Source: Salinarimonas chemoclinalis (GTDB lineage: Bacteria; Pseudomonadota; Alphaproteobacteria; Rhizobiales; Beijerinckiaceae). From it: DNA of 64,000 nt. The stretch is from positions 1-64,000 of the forward strand of contig NZ_JBGMWH010000006.1 of assembly GCF_041514305.1 (NCBI RefSeq), in the 5' to 3' direction. The translations under genes and the position numbers were made by a program. The notes under the pieces are model-generated. The model was not told the origin of the DNA. It saw nothing but the letters and a program-made list of their open reading frames with translations, and ran no database searches. Below are positions 42,010 through 50,365 of this stretch, in pieces; position 1 is the stretch's first letter, and every line of letters begins with the position of its first letter.

Positions 42010-43001
42010 CGACGAAGACCACCATCCGGCCGCTCGCCGCCGCCTGCGGCGCCGCGATCGCGCTCGCGCTCGGCGCCGGCGCCGCACAGGCGCAGGAGCA
42101 CACCCTGCGCTTCAACCACGTGCTCGGCCCCAACGAGCCCTTCCACCGCGGCTTCACCGCCTGGGCCGAGCGCGTCGCCGAGCGCACGAACGGCGGGCTC
42201 CAGATCCAGGTCTTCCACTCCGCCCAGCTCGGCGTCGAGGAGGACATCATCGAGCAGATCCGCCAGGGCGCGAACATCGGCCAGAACACCGACGCGGCCC
42301 GGCTCGGCACCTGGGTGCCCGGCATCGCCGTCGTGAACGGCCCCTACTTCGTCTCCTCCGCCGAGGAGGCCTTCTCCCTCGCCGACGCGCCCACCATGCA
42401 GGGCTGGCTCGACGAACTCTCCGACCAGCACGGCATCGAGGTCGTCTGCTTCGACTGGGTGCAGGGCTTCCGCAACTTCTTCACGAACGAGGAGATCCGT
42501 ACGCCCGCCGACCTCGAGGGCCTGCGCATCCGCACGCCCCCGGCGCCGATCTGGCAGGAATCGATCCGCGCGCTGGGCGCGCAGCCGACCGCCATGGCCT
42601 TCGGCGACGTCTATCCCGGCCTCCAGCAGCGCGCCATCGACGGCGCCGAGCTGACCTACTCGAACATCGTCGCGGGCAACCTGAACGAGGTGCTCGACGT
42701 CGCCAACGAGACGAGGCACATCCTCCTCGTCAACTTCCAGATCGTCTCCGCGCAATGGTTCGACGGGCTCCCCGCCGAGTACCAGGCGGCCTTGAACGAG
42801 GAATGCCGCGCCGCCGGGCAGGCGACCTCGGCGGAGATCGCCGACGCCGCCGAGGCCGCCAAGCAGCGGCTGGTCGATGCGGGCATGACGATCGTCGACG
42901 ACGTCGACATGGACGCCTTCCGCGCGGCGGGCGAAGCGGCGTACGAAGCGCTGGGGCTGTCGGAGGAGAAAGCCGCGCTCCAGGCCGAGATCGGCGGGTG
43001 A
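42006..43001 (+). CDS. dctP: TRAP transporter substrate-binding protein (DctP)
   Basis: A 331-residue TRAP binding protein with a signal peptide to about residue 30 (AGAAQAQ). The conserved LRFNHVLGPNEPFHRGFTAW opens the mature domain. The substrate-carboxylate Arg is in LEGLRIRTPPAPIWQ, followed by the family turn AMAFGDVYPGLQQRAIDGAE. Full length. It presents an organic acid to the DctQM membrane unit encoded next. Confidence 0.92.
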   Translation: MTTKTTIRPLAAACGAAIALALGAGAAQAQEHTLRFNHVLGPNEPFHRGFTAWAERVAERTNGGLQIQVFHSAQLGVEEDIIEQIRQGANIGQNTDAARLGTWVPGIAVVNGPYFVSSAEEAFSLADAPTMQGWLDELSDQHGIEVVCFDWVQGFRNFFTNEEIRTPADLEGLRIRTPPAPIWQESIRALGAQPTAMAFGDVYPGLQQRAIDGAELTYSNIVAGNLNEVLDVANETRHILLVNFQIVSAQWFDGLPAEYQAALNEECRAAGQATSAEIADAAEAAKQRLVDAGMTIVDDVDMDAFRAAGEAAYEALGLSEEKAALQAEIGG

Positions 43002-43041
43002 CGAGACTCGCCCGCTTTGGGAGGGGGCCGGCGGAGGCGTC

Positions 43042-43536
43042 ATGAAACGGATAGGGCCGGCACTCGCGAAGGCCGAGGCGATCCTCGCCGGCCTCCTCCT
43101 GATGGGCATGGTGGGGCTGATCTTCACGGGCGGGGTGGCGCGGATGATGCGCAACCCGCTGAACTGGACCATCGACCTCGCCACCTGCTTCTTCGCCTGG
43201 GCGGCGTTCCTGTGCGCGGACATCGCCTGGCGCAACGGCAAGCTGATGGCGGTGGATCTCCTCGGGCCGCGCCTGCCGCCGCGCGGGCGCCATCTCCTCC
43301 AGACGATCAACTATGCCATCATCGCCGTCTTCCTCGGCTACGTCGTCTATGCCGGCGCCTGGCTCTCCTGGGTGAGCCGGGCGCGCTCGTTTCAGGGGAT
43401 CCCCGGCGTGAGCTATTCCTGGGTGACGATGAGCCTCGTCGTCGGCGGCCTGCTGCTGCTCGCGACGACGCTCGTGAAGCTCGCACGCCATCTGCGTGCG
43501 GGGCCGCACGCCCCCGTGCCGGCGGGGGAGGGGTGA
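43042..43536 (+). CDS. dctQ: TRAP transporter small membrane subunit (DctQ)
   Basis: A 164-residue protein with four membrane helices (about 12-33, 48-65, 88-108 and 130-150), the standard DctQ topology. RNPLNWTIDLATCFFAWAAF and AWRNGKLMAVDLL match the family's EE/HV-type loop region. It lies 40 bases after dctP and just before dctM. Confidence 0.88.
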   Translation: MKRIGPALAKAEAILAGLLLMGMVGLIFTGGVARMMRNPLNWTIDLATCFFAWAAFLCADIAWRNGKLMAVDLLGPRLPPRGRHLLQTINYAIIAVFLGYVVYAGAWLSWVSRARSFQGIPGVSYSWVTMSLVVGGLLLLATTLVKLARHLRAGPHAPVPAGEG

Positions 43537-43540
43537 GGCG

Positions 43541-44821
43541 ATGCTCCTCGTCGTCGTCGCCTTCCTCGTGCTGCTCGTCATGGGCATGCCGGTCGCCTTC
43601 GCGATCGGCATCTCGGGGGCGCTCTTCTTCGTCCAGAACCCCGATCTGCCCTTCACCATCCCCGTCCAGGTGACGGTGTCGCAGACGCAGAACTTCGCGC
43701 TCCTCGCGGTGCCGCTGTTCATCCTGGCCGGCAACTTCCTCAACCGGTCGGGGCTGACGCGCCGGCTCGTCGACCTCGCCTCGGTGCTGACGGGGCGCAT
43801 GCGCGGCGGGCTCGCGCAGATCTCGGTGACGCTGTCGGCCCTGATGGGCGGCGTCTCGGGATCGGCCATCGCGGACGCGGCGATGCAGGCGCGCATGCTC
43901 GGCCCGGAGATGACGAAGCGCGGCATGAGCCGCGGCTTCGCGGCCGGCGTGCTCTCCTTCAGCGCGATCCTCACCCCGATCGTGCCGCCGGGAATCGGCA
44001 TGATCCTCTACGGCACGATCGGCAACGTCTCGATCGGCCGGCTGTTCGCGGCGGGGATCGTGCCGGCGATCCTGCTGTGGATCGCGCTCGGCCTCGCCGT
44101 CTGGGCGACGGCGACGGCGCGCGGCTACCCGCCCGAGCGCACCACCCGCCCGACCCTTCGGGAGGCGGGGACCGCGCTGAAGGCGGGCATCTGGGCGCTG
44201 CTCTTCCCGGTCTTCCTGCTGCTCGGCCTCAGAATGGGCGTGTTCACGCCCTCCGAGATCGGCGCCTTCGCGGTGCTCTACGCCATCGTCGTCGGGGTCG
44301 CGATCTATCGCGAATTGCGCTTTCGCGGCTTCGTCGAGGCGCTGGAGACGAGCCTGTCGGACGTCGGCGCGGTCATGCTGCTGATCGCGCTCTCGGCGAT
44401 CTTCTCCTACGGCATCGTGCTCGAGCAGATCCCCGCCGCCGTCTCCTCGGCGGTGACCGGCGTCGCGGGGAACCTCGAGGTCGCGATGATCCTCATCGTG
44501 CTGTGCGTCATCGCCATCGGGTTCTTCGTCGACGCGACGGTGCTGATCATCATCCTCACGCCGATCCTGCTGCCGACGATCCGCGCGCTGGGCGGGGACC
44601 CCGTGCATTTCGGCATCGTCTTCATCGTCGCGGCGACGATCGGCAACTTCACCCCGCCGGTGGGCGCGGCGATGTACGCCGTATGCACGATCCTGAAGAC
44701 CCCGATCGGGGAGTACACGCGCGAATCGATCGGCCTGCTCGCGGCCGTCGCGGCGGTCGCCCTCGCGCTCGTGTTCCTGCCGGGGCTGGTGCTGTTCCTG
44801 CCGAACCTGCTGTTCGGGTGA
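43541..44821 (+). CDS. dctM: TRAP transporter large membrane subunit (DctM)
   Basis: A 426-residue DctM/SiaM-type permease with about 12 hydrophobic segments. Signatures seen include GMPVAFAIGISG at the start, LSALMGGVSGSAIADAAMQ and ILTPIVPPGIGMILYG, with FTPPVGAAMYAVC near the end. The start is MLLVVVAFLV at 43541 after GGGGAGGGGTGAGG. It uses a sodium or proton gradient for uptake. Last gene of the operon. Confidence 0.93.
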   Translation: MLLVVVAFLVLLVMGMPVAFAIGISGALFFVQNPDLPFTIPVQVTVSQTQNFALLAVPLFILAGNFLNRSGLTRRLVDLASVLTGRMRGGLAQISVTLSALMGGVSGSAIADAAMQARMLGPEMTKRGMSRGFAAGVLSFSAILTPIVPPGIGMILYGTIGNVSIGRLFAAGIVPAILLWIALGLAVWATATARGYPPERTTRPTLREAGTALKAGIWALLFPVFLLLGLRMGVFTPSEIGAFAVLYAIVVGVAIYRELRFRGFVEALETSLSDVGAVMLLIALSAIFSYGIVLEQIPAAVSSAVTGVAGNLEVAMILIVLCVIAIGFFVDATVLIIILTPILLPTIRALGGDPVHFGIVFIVAATIGNFTPPVGAAMYAVCTILKTPIGEYTRESIGLLAAVAAVALALVFLPGLVLFLPNLLFG

Positions 44822-44864
44822 TCGCGCGCGGCGCGGCCGGGGTCGAGCGGTCGAAGCGGTGCCG

Positions 44865-45356
44865 TCACGCGGCGATCGTCTCGATCCGGGCGACGACCTC
44901 GTCGAGAGGTAGATCGACCTCGATCACGTCCGACGCGATCGCCCGCAGGCGTGGTTCGAATGCGCGCGCATTCTCGGCGATACGCTGGCGCTCGTGCGCG
45001 GTCTTTCCGTAGAGACCGCCCGATCGCGCCCGCACGCGATCCAGGAGGAGAGGCAGCGGCGCCGTCAGCAGGACGACGCGGTCGAACAATCGAACGAACG
45101 CGCCCATATTCGACGCGCAACCGGCGACGAAGAGCGGTGCATCGCGCTCCGCCGCGAGCAGACCGGCGAGCTTCGCCTCGTTCCAGAGCCAATCGTAGCC
45201 GGCTCTCGCGCCGGTCGGATCGCCCTCGCAGGGCACCCACTCCGACCAGCCGTCGGCGTCCAGATCGATCGCCGACCGGCCCCGCGCCACCAGCGCAGCG
45301 ACGACAGCGGACTTGCCGGTCCCGGACATGCCGGTGATCAGGATGGATCTTCCCAT
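44865..45356 (-). CDS. P-loop kinase-like protein (shikimate-kinase/AAA-type)
   Basis: A 163-residue nucleotide-binding protein with Walker A GMSGTGKS (about 9-16), a DLDADGW segment typical of small-molecule kinases, and a lid-like SGGLYGKTAHERQRIAENAR. It resembles the uncharacterised shikimate-kinase-like or AAA_18 proteins often found beside resistance genes. Substrate unknown. It is the distal member of a leftward group of VOC, GFA and DUF1428 genes. Confidence 0.78.
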   Translation of the reverse strand: MGRSILITGMSGTGKSAVVAALVARGRSAIDLDADGWSEWVPCEGDPTGARAGYDWLWNEAKLAGLLAAERDAPLFVAGCASNMGAFVRLFDRVVLLTAPLPLLLDRVRARSGGLYGKTAHERQRIAENARAFEPRLRAIASDVIEVDLPLDEVVARIETIAA

Positions 45357-45449
45357 TGCGACGGTGACCTCCGTCGAGCCGGAACGTTCAGCGGAGCTTC
45401 GCCGGCCGATGCGGCGATTCGAAGGAATCGCTCGGGCGGTCAGCCCGCC

Positions 45450-45872
45450 TCAACCGGCCGCCTTCTCGCCCGTGAAGCTCAGCATCCAGGGCGTGCCGTA
45501 ACTGTCGGTGAACATCGCGAAGCGCTCGGCCCAGAAGGTCTCGCCGGGCGGCATCGCGACCTCCCGCGCATCGGCGCCCAGAGCGTCGAAGACGCGGTCG
45601 AACTCGGCCCGCGACGTCGTTTCGATGTGCACCCGGAAGCCCTGCGGCGTCCGGTACCAGTCTGCGGGCGCGTCCGAGGCCATGATCGTCGCGGATCCGA
45701 GCCGCAGGCTCATGTTCATGACGAGGTCGTCCCCGCCGGGCATGCGGCTCTGCGGATCGGGTGCGTCGGCGTTTCGGAACACGCCCTCGATGCGGCCGCC
45801 GAGCACGTCCGCGTAGCGGCGCATGGCGGGCAGGCAGTCGCCGTCGAAGAAGAGGTAGATCGTCGGTTCCAT
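45450..45872 (-). CDS. VOC-family (PhnB-like) protein
   Basis: A 140-residue PhnB-type VOC protein: MEPTIYLFFDGDCLPAMRRY, VMNMSLRLGSATIMASDAPA and a C-terminal ERFAMFTDSYGTPWMLSF. Function unproven; the family is close to the VOC protein at 18223-18639. GGAAGGACC precedes the ATG at 45872. Its start lies two bases after the GFA gene's stop. Confidence 0.85.
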   Translation of the reverse strand: MEPTIYLFFDGDCLPAMRRYADVLGGRIEGVFRNADAPDPQSRMPGGDDLVMNMSLRLGSATIMASDAPADWYRTPQGFRVHIETTSRAEFDRVFDALGADAREVAMPPGETFWAERFAMFTDSYGTPWMLSFTGEKAAG

Positions 45873-45874
45873 GG

Positions 45875-46333
45875 TCAGGGTCCTTCCGGTGGAGCGTCGG
45901 GTGCGGCTCGGCCCGCCTCGGGGTCGTCGGCGCGGAACCAGAAATGGCGCACGCAGCGGCCGTCGACCGGCAGGTCCTCGAACGTGTCGAGGCCGTCGAA
46001 ATAGTCGATCCTCAAGTCGGCGACCGCCTCGGGCGGCGCGAGCCGGACGTTGACCGCCGTGCGCCGCCGGCCGTCCGCGCCTGGGCGCCGCTCCCGCCAG
46101 GCGAGCACGCAGGCGCAGGTCGGGCAGAAGCGGAACTCGAGATGTGGATCGGTCCGCTCCGCGCGGGTGTAGACGGCGCTCTCGCCGGAGAGACGGATGC
46201 GCTCGTTCTCGAAGTCGTAGGCCCACAGCACGCCCCAGCGTCGGCAGAGCGTGCAGTTGCACACGGTGATCGTGCCGGGATCGCCCTCGAGCTCCCATCC
46301 GGTCGCTCGGCAGTGGCATGTTCCGATCAGCAT
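45875..46333 (-). CDS. GFA (CENP-V)-family zinc protein
   Basis: A 152-residue protein of the glutathione-dependent formaldehyde-activating/CENP-V fold. Zinc ligands lie in CHCRA near the N-terminus, CNCTLCRRWG, and the FCPTCACVLAW pair in the second half. The enzymatic role is uncertain, and most members are uncharacterised. A dead relative lies at 20340-20483. Confidence 0.85.
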   Translation of the reverse strand: MLIGTCHCRATGWELEGDPGTITVCNCTLCRRWGVLWAYDFENERIRLSGESAVYTRAERTDPHLEFRFCPTCACVLAWRERRPGADGRRRTAVNVRLAPPEAVADLRIDYFDGLDTFEDLPVDGRCVRHFWFRADDPEAGRAAPDAPPEGP

Positions 46334-46379
46334 GACGCACGCCCCTCCGGCTCGCCGCCCGTCCGCGAATATACCGGTG

Positions 46380-46730
46380 TCACGGTCCCACGATCATCTC
46401 GAAACCGCCGAAGATCATCCGCGATCCGTCGAACGGCATCGGGTTCGTCTCCGGTGCCATGCGCGCGTCGCCGAACACCTTCTGCATCCCCGCGTCGCGC
46501 GTGGCCTTGTCGGGCCAGGTGATCCACGAGAACACCACGGTCTCGTCGTCCTTGCGCAGGACGGCGGTGTGGAGCGAGTTGATCCTGCCCTCCGGCACGT
46601 CGTCGCCCCAGCATTCGACCAGCGAGAGCGCGCCGTGGTCCTTGAACACGATCGCGGCGGCCTCCGCGTGTGCGCGGTAGGCCTCCCGGTTGGCGGTGGG
46701 CACGGCGGCCACGAAACCGTCGACGTACAT
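46380..46730 (-). CDS. DUF1428 family protein
   Basis: A 116-residue DUF1428 protein: MYVDGFVAAVPTANREAYRA, FKDHGALSLVECWGDDVPEG, VFSWITWPDKATRDAG and C-terminal MIFGGFEMIVGP. It is a clear paralogue of 17852-18205. It starts one base into the stop of the VOC gene upstream (46728-46732), so the two are coupled. Function unknown. Confidence 0.87.
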   Translation of the reverse strand: MYVDGFVAAVPTANREAYRAHAEAAAIVFKDHGALSLVECWGDDVPEGRINSLHTAVLRKDDETVVFSWITWPDKATRDAGMQKVFGDARMAPETNPMPFDGSRMIFGGFEMIVGP

Positions 46731-47209
46731 CAGCGATCATCCCTTCGGGCGCGATAGGCCGCCTCGAGGGCGGCGATGTCGATCTTGACCATCCGCTGCA
46801 TGGCGGCGAAGGCGCGCTCGGCCGCGGCGCGGTCGTCGCTCGCGAGCATCTCGGGCAGGCGGCGCGGGACGATCTGCCAGGAGACGCCCCAGCGATCCGT
46901 CAGCCAGCCGCAGGCCACCGCCGCCCCGCCGTTCGCGGTGAGCGCGTCCCAGAGCCGGTCGGTCTCGGCCTGATCGGCGGTCGAAACGCCGATCGACGCC
47001 GCGTGCGTCCGCTCGGCACCGGGCGGCGCGTTCAGGATCATCATCGGCGCGCCCGCCAGCGTGAACTCGACGACGAGGGGCTTTCCGTCCCGCTCGACCA
47101 CGCGCCCGATGCGGCTGTCCGGGAGGAGGGAGACGTAGAAGGCCGCCGCCTCGTGGCCGTCGCCGCCGAACCACCAGCAGGTGCGAACCTTCGATTCCGG
47201 AAGCGACAT
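46730..47209 (-). CDS. VOC-family protein (PhnB/3-demethylubiquinone methyltransferase-like fold)
   Basis: A 159-residue VOC protein of the group often misnamed 3-demethylubiquinone-9 3-methyltransferase: VRTCWWFGGDGHEAAAFYVS, FTLAGAPMMILN, AVACGWLTDRWGVSWQIVPR and AFAAMQRMVKIDIAALEAAY. No methyltransferase motif is present. It is the first gene of the leftward group, and the palindrome at 47242 lies 33 bases upstream of its start. Confidence 0.87.
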   Translation of the reverse strand: MSLPESKVRTCWWFGGDGHEAAAFYVSLLPDSRIGRVVERDGKPLVVEFTLAGAPMMILNAPPGAERTHAASIGVSTADQAETDRLWDALTANGGAAVACGWLTDRWGVSWQIVPRRLPEMLASDDRAAAERAFAAMQRMVKIDIAALEAAYRARRDDR

Positions 47210-47241
47210 GGCGTGTCCCGCGGTTTCGATCCTCGATATAG

Positions 47242-47253
47242 GTTGATATCAAC
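47242..47253. promoter_or_regulatory. Perfect 12-bp palindrome in the promoter of the VOC/DUF1428 group
   Basis: GTTGATATCAAC is fully self-complementary and sits between plausible promoter hexamers on the minus strand (ACTTGA and TATATC, 16 bases apart). This is a typical repressor position. No ArsR or other repressor gene adjoins it, so the controlling protein would be encoded elsewhere. Confidence 0.4.
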
Positions 47254-47356
47254 TCTTCAAGTGGGAGTCCAGCGGTTTCGGCCGATGCGCGGCCTCTCGC
47301 GTCCCGGCACGGAAGGCGCCCCTTCCGCTCGCGAGGGACACTCTGTAGAGATACGG

Positions 47357-48400
47357 ATGCCGCATCGTCCGCCGGCGCCCGGACCCGCCGTGACCCCGAC
47401 CGCATCGCCAACGCCGCTCGTGCCGCTCCCCGTCGCCCTCGCGCGCTGGCTCGACGGCGTGCGTCCCGTGGCGGCGATCGTCTGCGCTCCCGCCGACGCG
47501 GTCGGTGCGGCGCTGGCGCAGGACGTCTTCGCGCCGGCGGACGTGCCGGCGGCGGCGCGCGCGCGGCGGGCGGGTTTCGCCGTCGCGGCGGCGGACACGA
47601 TCGGCGCCTCGCCCTATGCCCCCGGCGTCTGCGCGACGCCGCCGGCCCGGATCGCGGCGGGCGCGCCGCTGCCGCCGGGCAGCGACGCGGTCCTGCCCGA
47701 GGGGGCGCTCTCGCAGGGGCCGATCGCCGAGTTCCTGGCCGAGGTCGCGCCCGGTACCGACGTGCGGCGCGCCGGCGACGACGCACGGGCGGGCGCGCCG
47801 ATCCTGCGCGCCGGGCATCGCCTGCGGGCGAGCGACGCCTCGGTTCTCGCGGCCCTCGGGGTCGCGACGGTGGCCGTCCGCCGGCCGCGGATACGGCTCG
47901 ACGGCGTGGCGAGGCTGGCGCCGCTCGTCACGGCGCTCGGCGGCGAGGTCGCGGAAGGCGAGGCCGATCTCGTGCTCGTGCGCGGCGGGGACGCTCACGG
48001 GGGAGGCGGCCCGGTCGTCGCCGACGGGCTCGCGCTGCGCCCGGGCGAGACCGCGCGCCTCGCGCGGGACGCGCGGGGCGCGCTCGTCCTCCATCTCCCC
48101 GCGCTGGAGAGCGACGCGCTCGGCGCAGCGCTGGCGCTCGTCCCCGAAGCGCTCGCCGCGCTGGCCGACGGCGCGCCGCCCGCGGGGATCCCGATACGGC
48201 TCGCCGCGCCGGTGACCTCCACCGTCGGCCTCGCGGAGATCGTCCTGCTGGCGCGGGAGGGCGACGGCCGCTTCGTCCCGCTCGCCGCCGGCGATCTCGG
48301 GCTCGCGGCATTCGCGCGCGCCGACTTCTGGGCGCTGGTGCCTCCCGATGCGGAAGGCTATGCCGACGGCGCGATCCTCGACGCCCGGCCGCTGCCATGA
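47357..48400 (+). CDS. Degenerate MoeA-like molybdopterin-binding protein
   Basis: A 347-residue protein recognisably related to MoeA. Matching parts are PLPPGSDAVLPEGALSQG, and VRRAGDDARAGAPILRAGHR with LAALGVATVAVRRPRIRL. The MoeA substrate motif PPFxxSxMDGYAV has become ARARRAGFAV, and the molybdopterin site motifs STGDE and LPGxPxS are missing. It may bind rather than convert the cofactor, or assist the MoeA-PBP fusion it overlaps by four bases (48397-48400). The start at 47357 lacks a good ribosome-binding site; it could be longer. Confidence 0.65.
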   Translation: MPHRPPAPGPAVTPTASPTPLVPLPVALARWLDGVRPVAAIVCAPADAVGAALAQDVFAPADVPAAARARRAGFAVAAADTIGASPYAPGVCATPPARIAAGAPLPPGSDAVLPEGALSQGPIAEFLAEVAPGTDVRRAGDDARAGAPILRAGHRLRASDASVLAALGVATVAVRRPRIRLDGVARLAPLVTALGGEVAEGEADLVLVRGGDAHGGGGPVVADGLALRPGETARLARDARGALVLHLPALESDALGAALALVPEALAALADGAPPAGIPIRLAAPVTSTVGLAEIVLLAREGDGRFVPLAAGDLGLAAFARADFWALVPPDAEGYADGAILDARPLP

Positions 48401-50358
48401 CCGACACGCCCGCCGCCCCGCACGACCCGAGCCGTTCCCAGGAGCAGTTCCTCACCGTGCGATCGCGCGAGGAGGCCGCCGCCCGCTTCGCCCGGGCGCT
48501 GGCCCCCGCGCCGCTGCGGCGCGACGCGGTCGCGCTCGCGGATGCGCTCGGCCTGCCGCTGGCCGCGGACGTGGGGGCCCCGGTCGACGCGCCCCCCTTC
48601 GACCGCTCCGGCGTCGACGGCTTCGCGGTGCGCGCGGCCGATCTCGCGGGCGCCTCCGAGGCCGCGCCGGTGCGGCTCCTGCTCAATGCCGAGACCATCG
48701 CCTGCGGCGTCGCGCCCGCGATCGCGGTGACGTCCGGCCGCGCGACGCCGATCGCCACCGGCGGGCCGATCCCCCGCGGGGCGGACGCCGTCGTGATGAT
48801 CGAGCACACCCGCCCGCTCGACGGGCCCGACGGCCCGGCCGTCGCGGTGCGGCGCGCCGCGAACCCGGGCCAGTTCGTCGCCTTCGCCGGCTCCGACATC
48901 GCGCGCGGCGAGATGCTGCTGCGGGCGGGCACCGTCGTCGGCGCGCGCGAGATCGGCATGCTGGCCGCGGTCGGCATCGCGCGCGTCCCGGTGTTCGCCA
49001 GGCCGCGCGTGGCGGTGCTCTCGACGGGCGACGAACTCGTCGCGCCTGGAGAGGCGCTTGGGCCGGCGCGGATCTACGACGCGAACGGCCCGGTGATCGC
49101 CGCCGCGATCGCCGAATGCGGCTGCACGCCCGTGCCCTGGGGGATCGTGCCGGACGATCCGTCCGCGCTGGAGGCGGCCCTGCGCCGGGCGCACGCGGAG
49201 TGCGACGCGGTCGTCCTGTCCGGCGGAACCTCGAAGGGCGCGGGCGACCTCACCTACCGCGCCGTTGCGGGGCTCGGCGCGCCGGGGATCGTCGCCCACG
49301 GCGTGGCGTTGAAGCCCGGTAAGCCCCTGTGCCTGGCGGTGTGCGACGGCAAGGCGGTGGTGGTGCTGCCCGGTTTCCCGACGTCCGCGATGTTCACCTT
49401 CCACGACATGATCGCGCCCGTCCTGCGCATTCTCGCCGGGCTCCCCACCCGCGCGGAGGCGCGCGTGCGCGCTCGCGTGCCGGTGCGCATCGCCTCGGAG
49501 CTCGGCCGCACCGAGTACGTGATGAGCGCGCTGGTCGCGGGGGAGGGGGGCCTCGTCGCCTATCCCACGGGCAAGGGCTCCGGCTCGGTGACCACCTTCG
49601 CGCAGGCGGACGGATTCCTCACCATCGAAGCCCTGGCGGACGCGCTCCCCGCCGGTGCCGAGGTCGACGTGCGGCTGCTGACGTCGCAGGTGAGCGTGCC
49701 CGATCTCGTGATCGCGGGAAGCCATTGCACCGGCCTCGACGCGGTGATCGCGCGGCTGCCGGGCGTGACGGCGCGGGTGATCGCGGTGGGCAGCCTGGGC
49801 GGGCTCGCGGCGGCGAACCGCGGGGAATGCGATCTCGCGCCGATCCACCTGCTCGATCCGAAGAATGGGGCCTACAACGCGCCCTTCCTGACCGACGGGC
49901 TCGCGCTCGTCCCCGGCTGGCGACGCATGCAGGGCGTCGTCTTCCGAAAGGGCGACGATCGTTTCGAGGGCCGGGACGCCCGTGAGGCCGTGGCGGCGGC
50001 GAAGACCGATCCCGCCTGCCTGATGGTGGGCCGCAACCAGGGTGCCGGGACGCGCATCCTGCTGGACGGGCTCCTCGCGGGCGCGCGGCCGGACGGATAC
50101 TGGAACCAGCCGCGATCCCACAACGCGGTCGCCGCCGCGGTCGCGCAGGGGCGCGCCGATTGGGGCCTCGCCATCGCCCCCGTGGCGGAGGCCTACGGGC
50201 TCGGCTTCCTGCCGCTGGCGGAAGAGCACTACGATTTCGCCCTCGTCGCCGCGCGACGCGCACGACCGGGCGTCGCGGCCTTCCTCGCGGCGCTCGCCGC
50301 GCCGGAGACGCACGCTGCGCTCCGCGCGCTCGGTTTCACCCCCGCTCCGAGGAGCTGA
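48397..50358 (+). CDS. MoeA-PBP fusion, molybdenum cofactor biosynthesis protein
   Basis: A 653-residue fusion. Residues about 20-420 are MoeA: PPFDRSGVDGFAVR, VLSTGDELVAPGEALGPARI, VLSGGTSKGAGD and VLPGFPTSAMFTF. From about 430 a periplasmic-binding-like domain (PBP_like) follows, with VIAGSHCTGLDAVIARLPG, SLGGLAAANRGECDLAPIH and GTRILLDGLLAGARPDGY. The MoeA half inserts molybdenum into adenylylated molybdopterin; the PBP half may sense molybdate, tungstate or a cofactor intermediate. Full length for this architecture. Confidence 0.9.
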   Translation: MTDTPAAPHDPSRSQEQFLTVRSREEAAARFARALAPAPLRRDAVALADALGLPLAADVGAPVDAPPFDRSGVDGFAVRAADLAGASEAAPVRLLLNAETIACGVAPAIAVTSGRATPIATGGPIPRGADAVVMIEHTRPLDGPDGPAVAVRRAANPGQFVAFAGSDIARGEMLLRAGTVVGAREIGMLAAVGIARVPVFARPRVAVLSTGDELVAPGEALGPARIYDANGPVIAAAIAECGCTPVPWGIVPDDPSALEAALRRAHAECDAVVLSGGTSKGAGDLTYRAVAGLGAPGIVAHGVALKPGKPLCLAVCDGKAVVVLPGFPTSAMFTFHDMIAPVLRILAGLPTRAEARVRARVPVRIASELGRTEYVMSALVAGEGGLVAYPTGKGSGSVTTFAQADGFLTIEALADALPAGAEVDVRLLTSQVSVPDLVIAGSHCTGLDAVIARLPGVTARVIAVGSLGGLAAANRGECDLAPIHLLDPKNGAYNAPFLTDGLALVPGWRRMQGVVFRKGDDRFEGRDAREAVAAAKTDPACLMVGRNQGAGTRILLDGLLAGARPDGYWNQPRSHNAVAAAVAQGRADWGLAIAPVAEAYGLGFLPLAEEHYDFALVAARRARPGVAAFLAALAAPETHAALRALGFTPAPRS

Positions 50359-50365
50359 CAGGTCC

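Noticed and set aside
38168..42325. A 1385-codon open frame on the minus strand
   Set aside because: It is Arg/Pro/Ala-rich low-complexity sequence antisense to CapA, SDR, Ldh2 and TRAP genes that have clear domains. Long antisense frames are expected at this GC content.
46730..47209. Annotation as 3-demethylubiquinone-9 3-methyltransferase
   Set aside because: The protein has a VOC fold with no S-adenosylmethionine motif. The name is a historical misannotation of this family.
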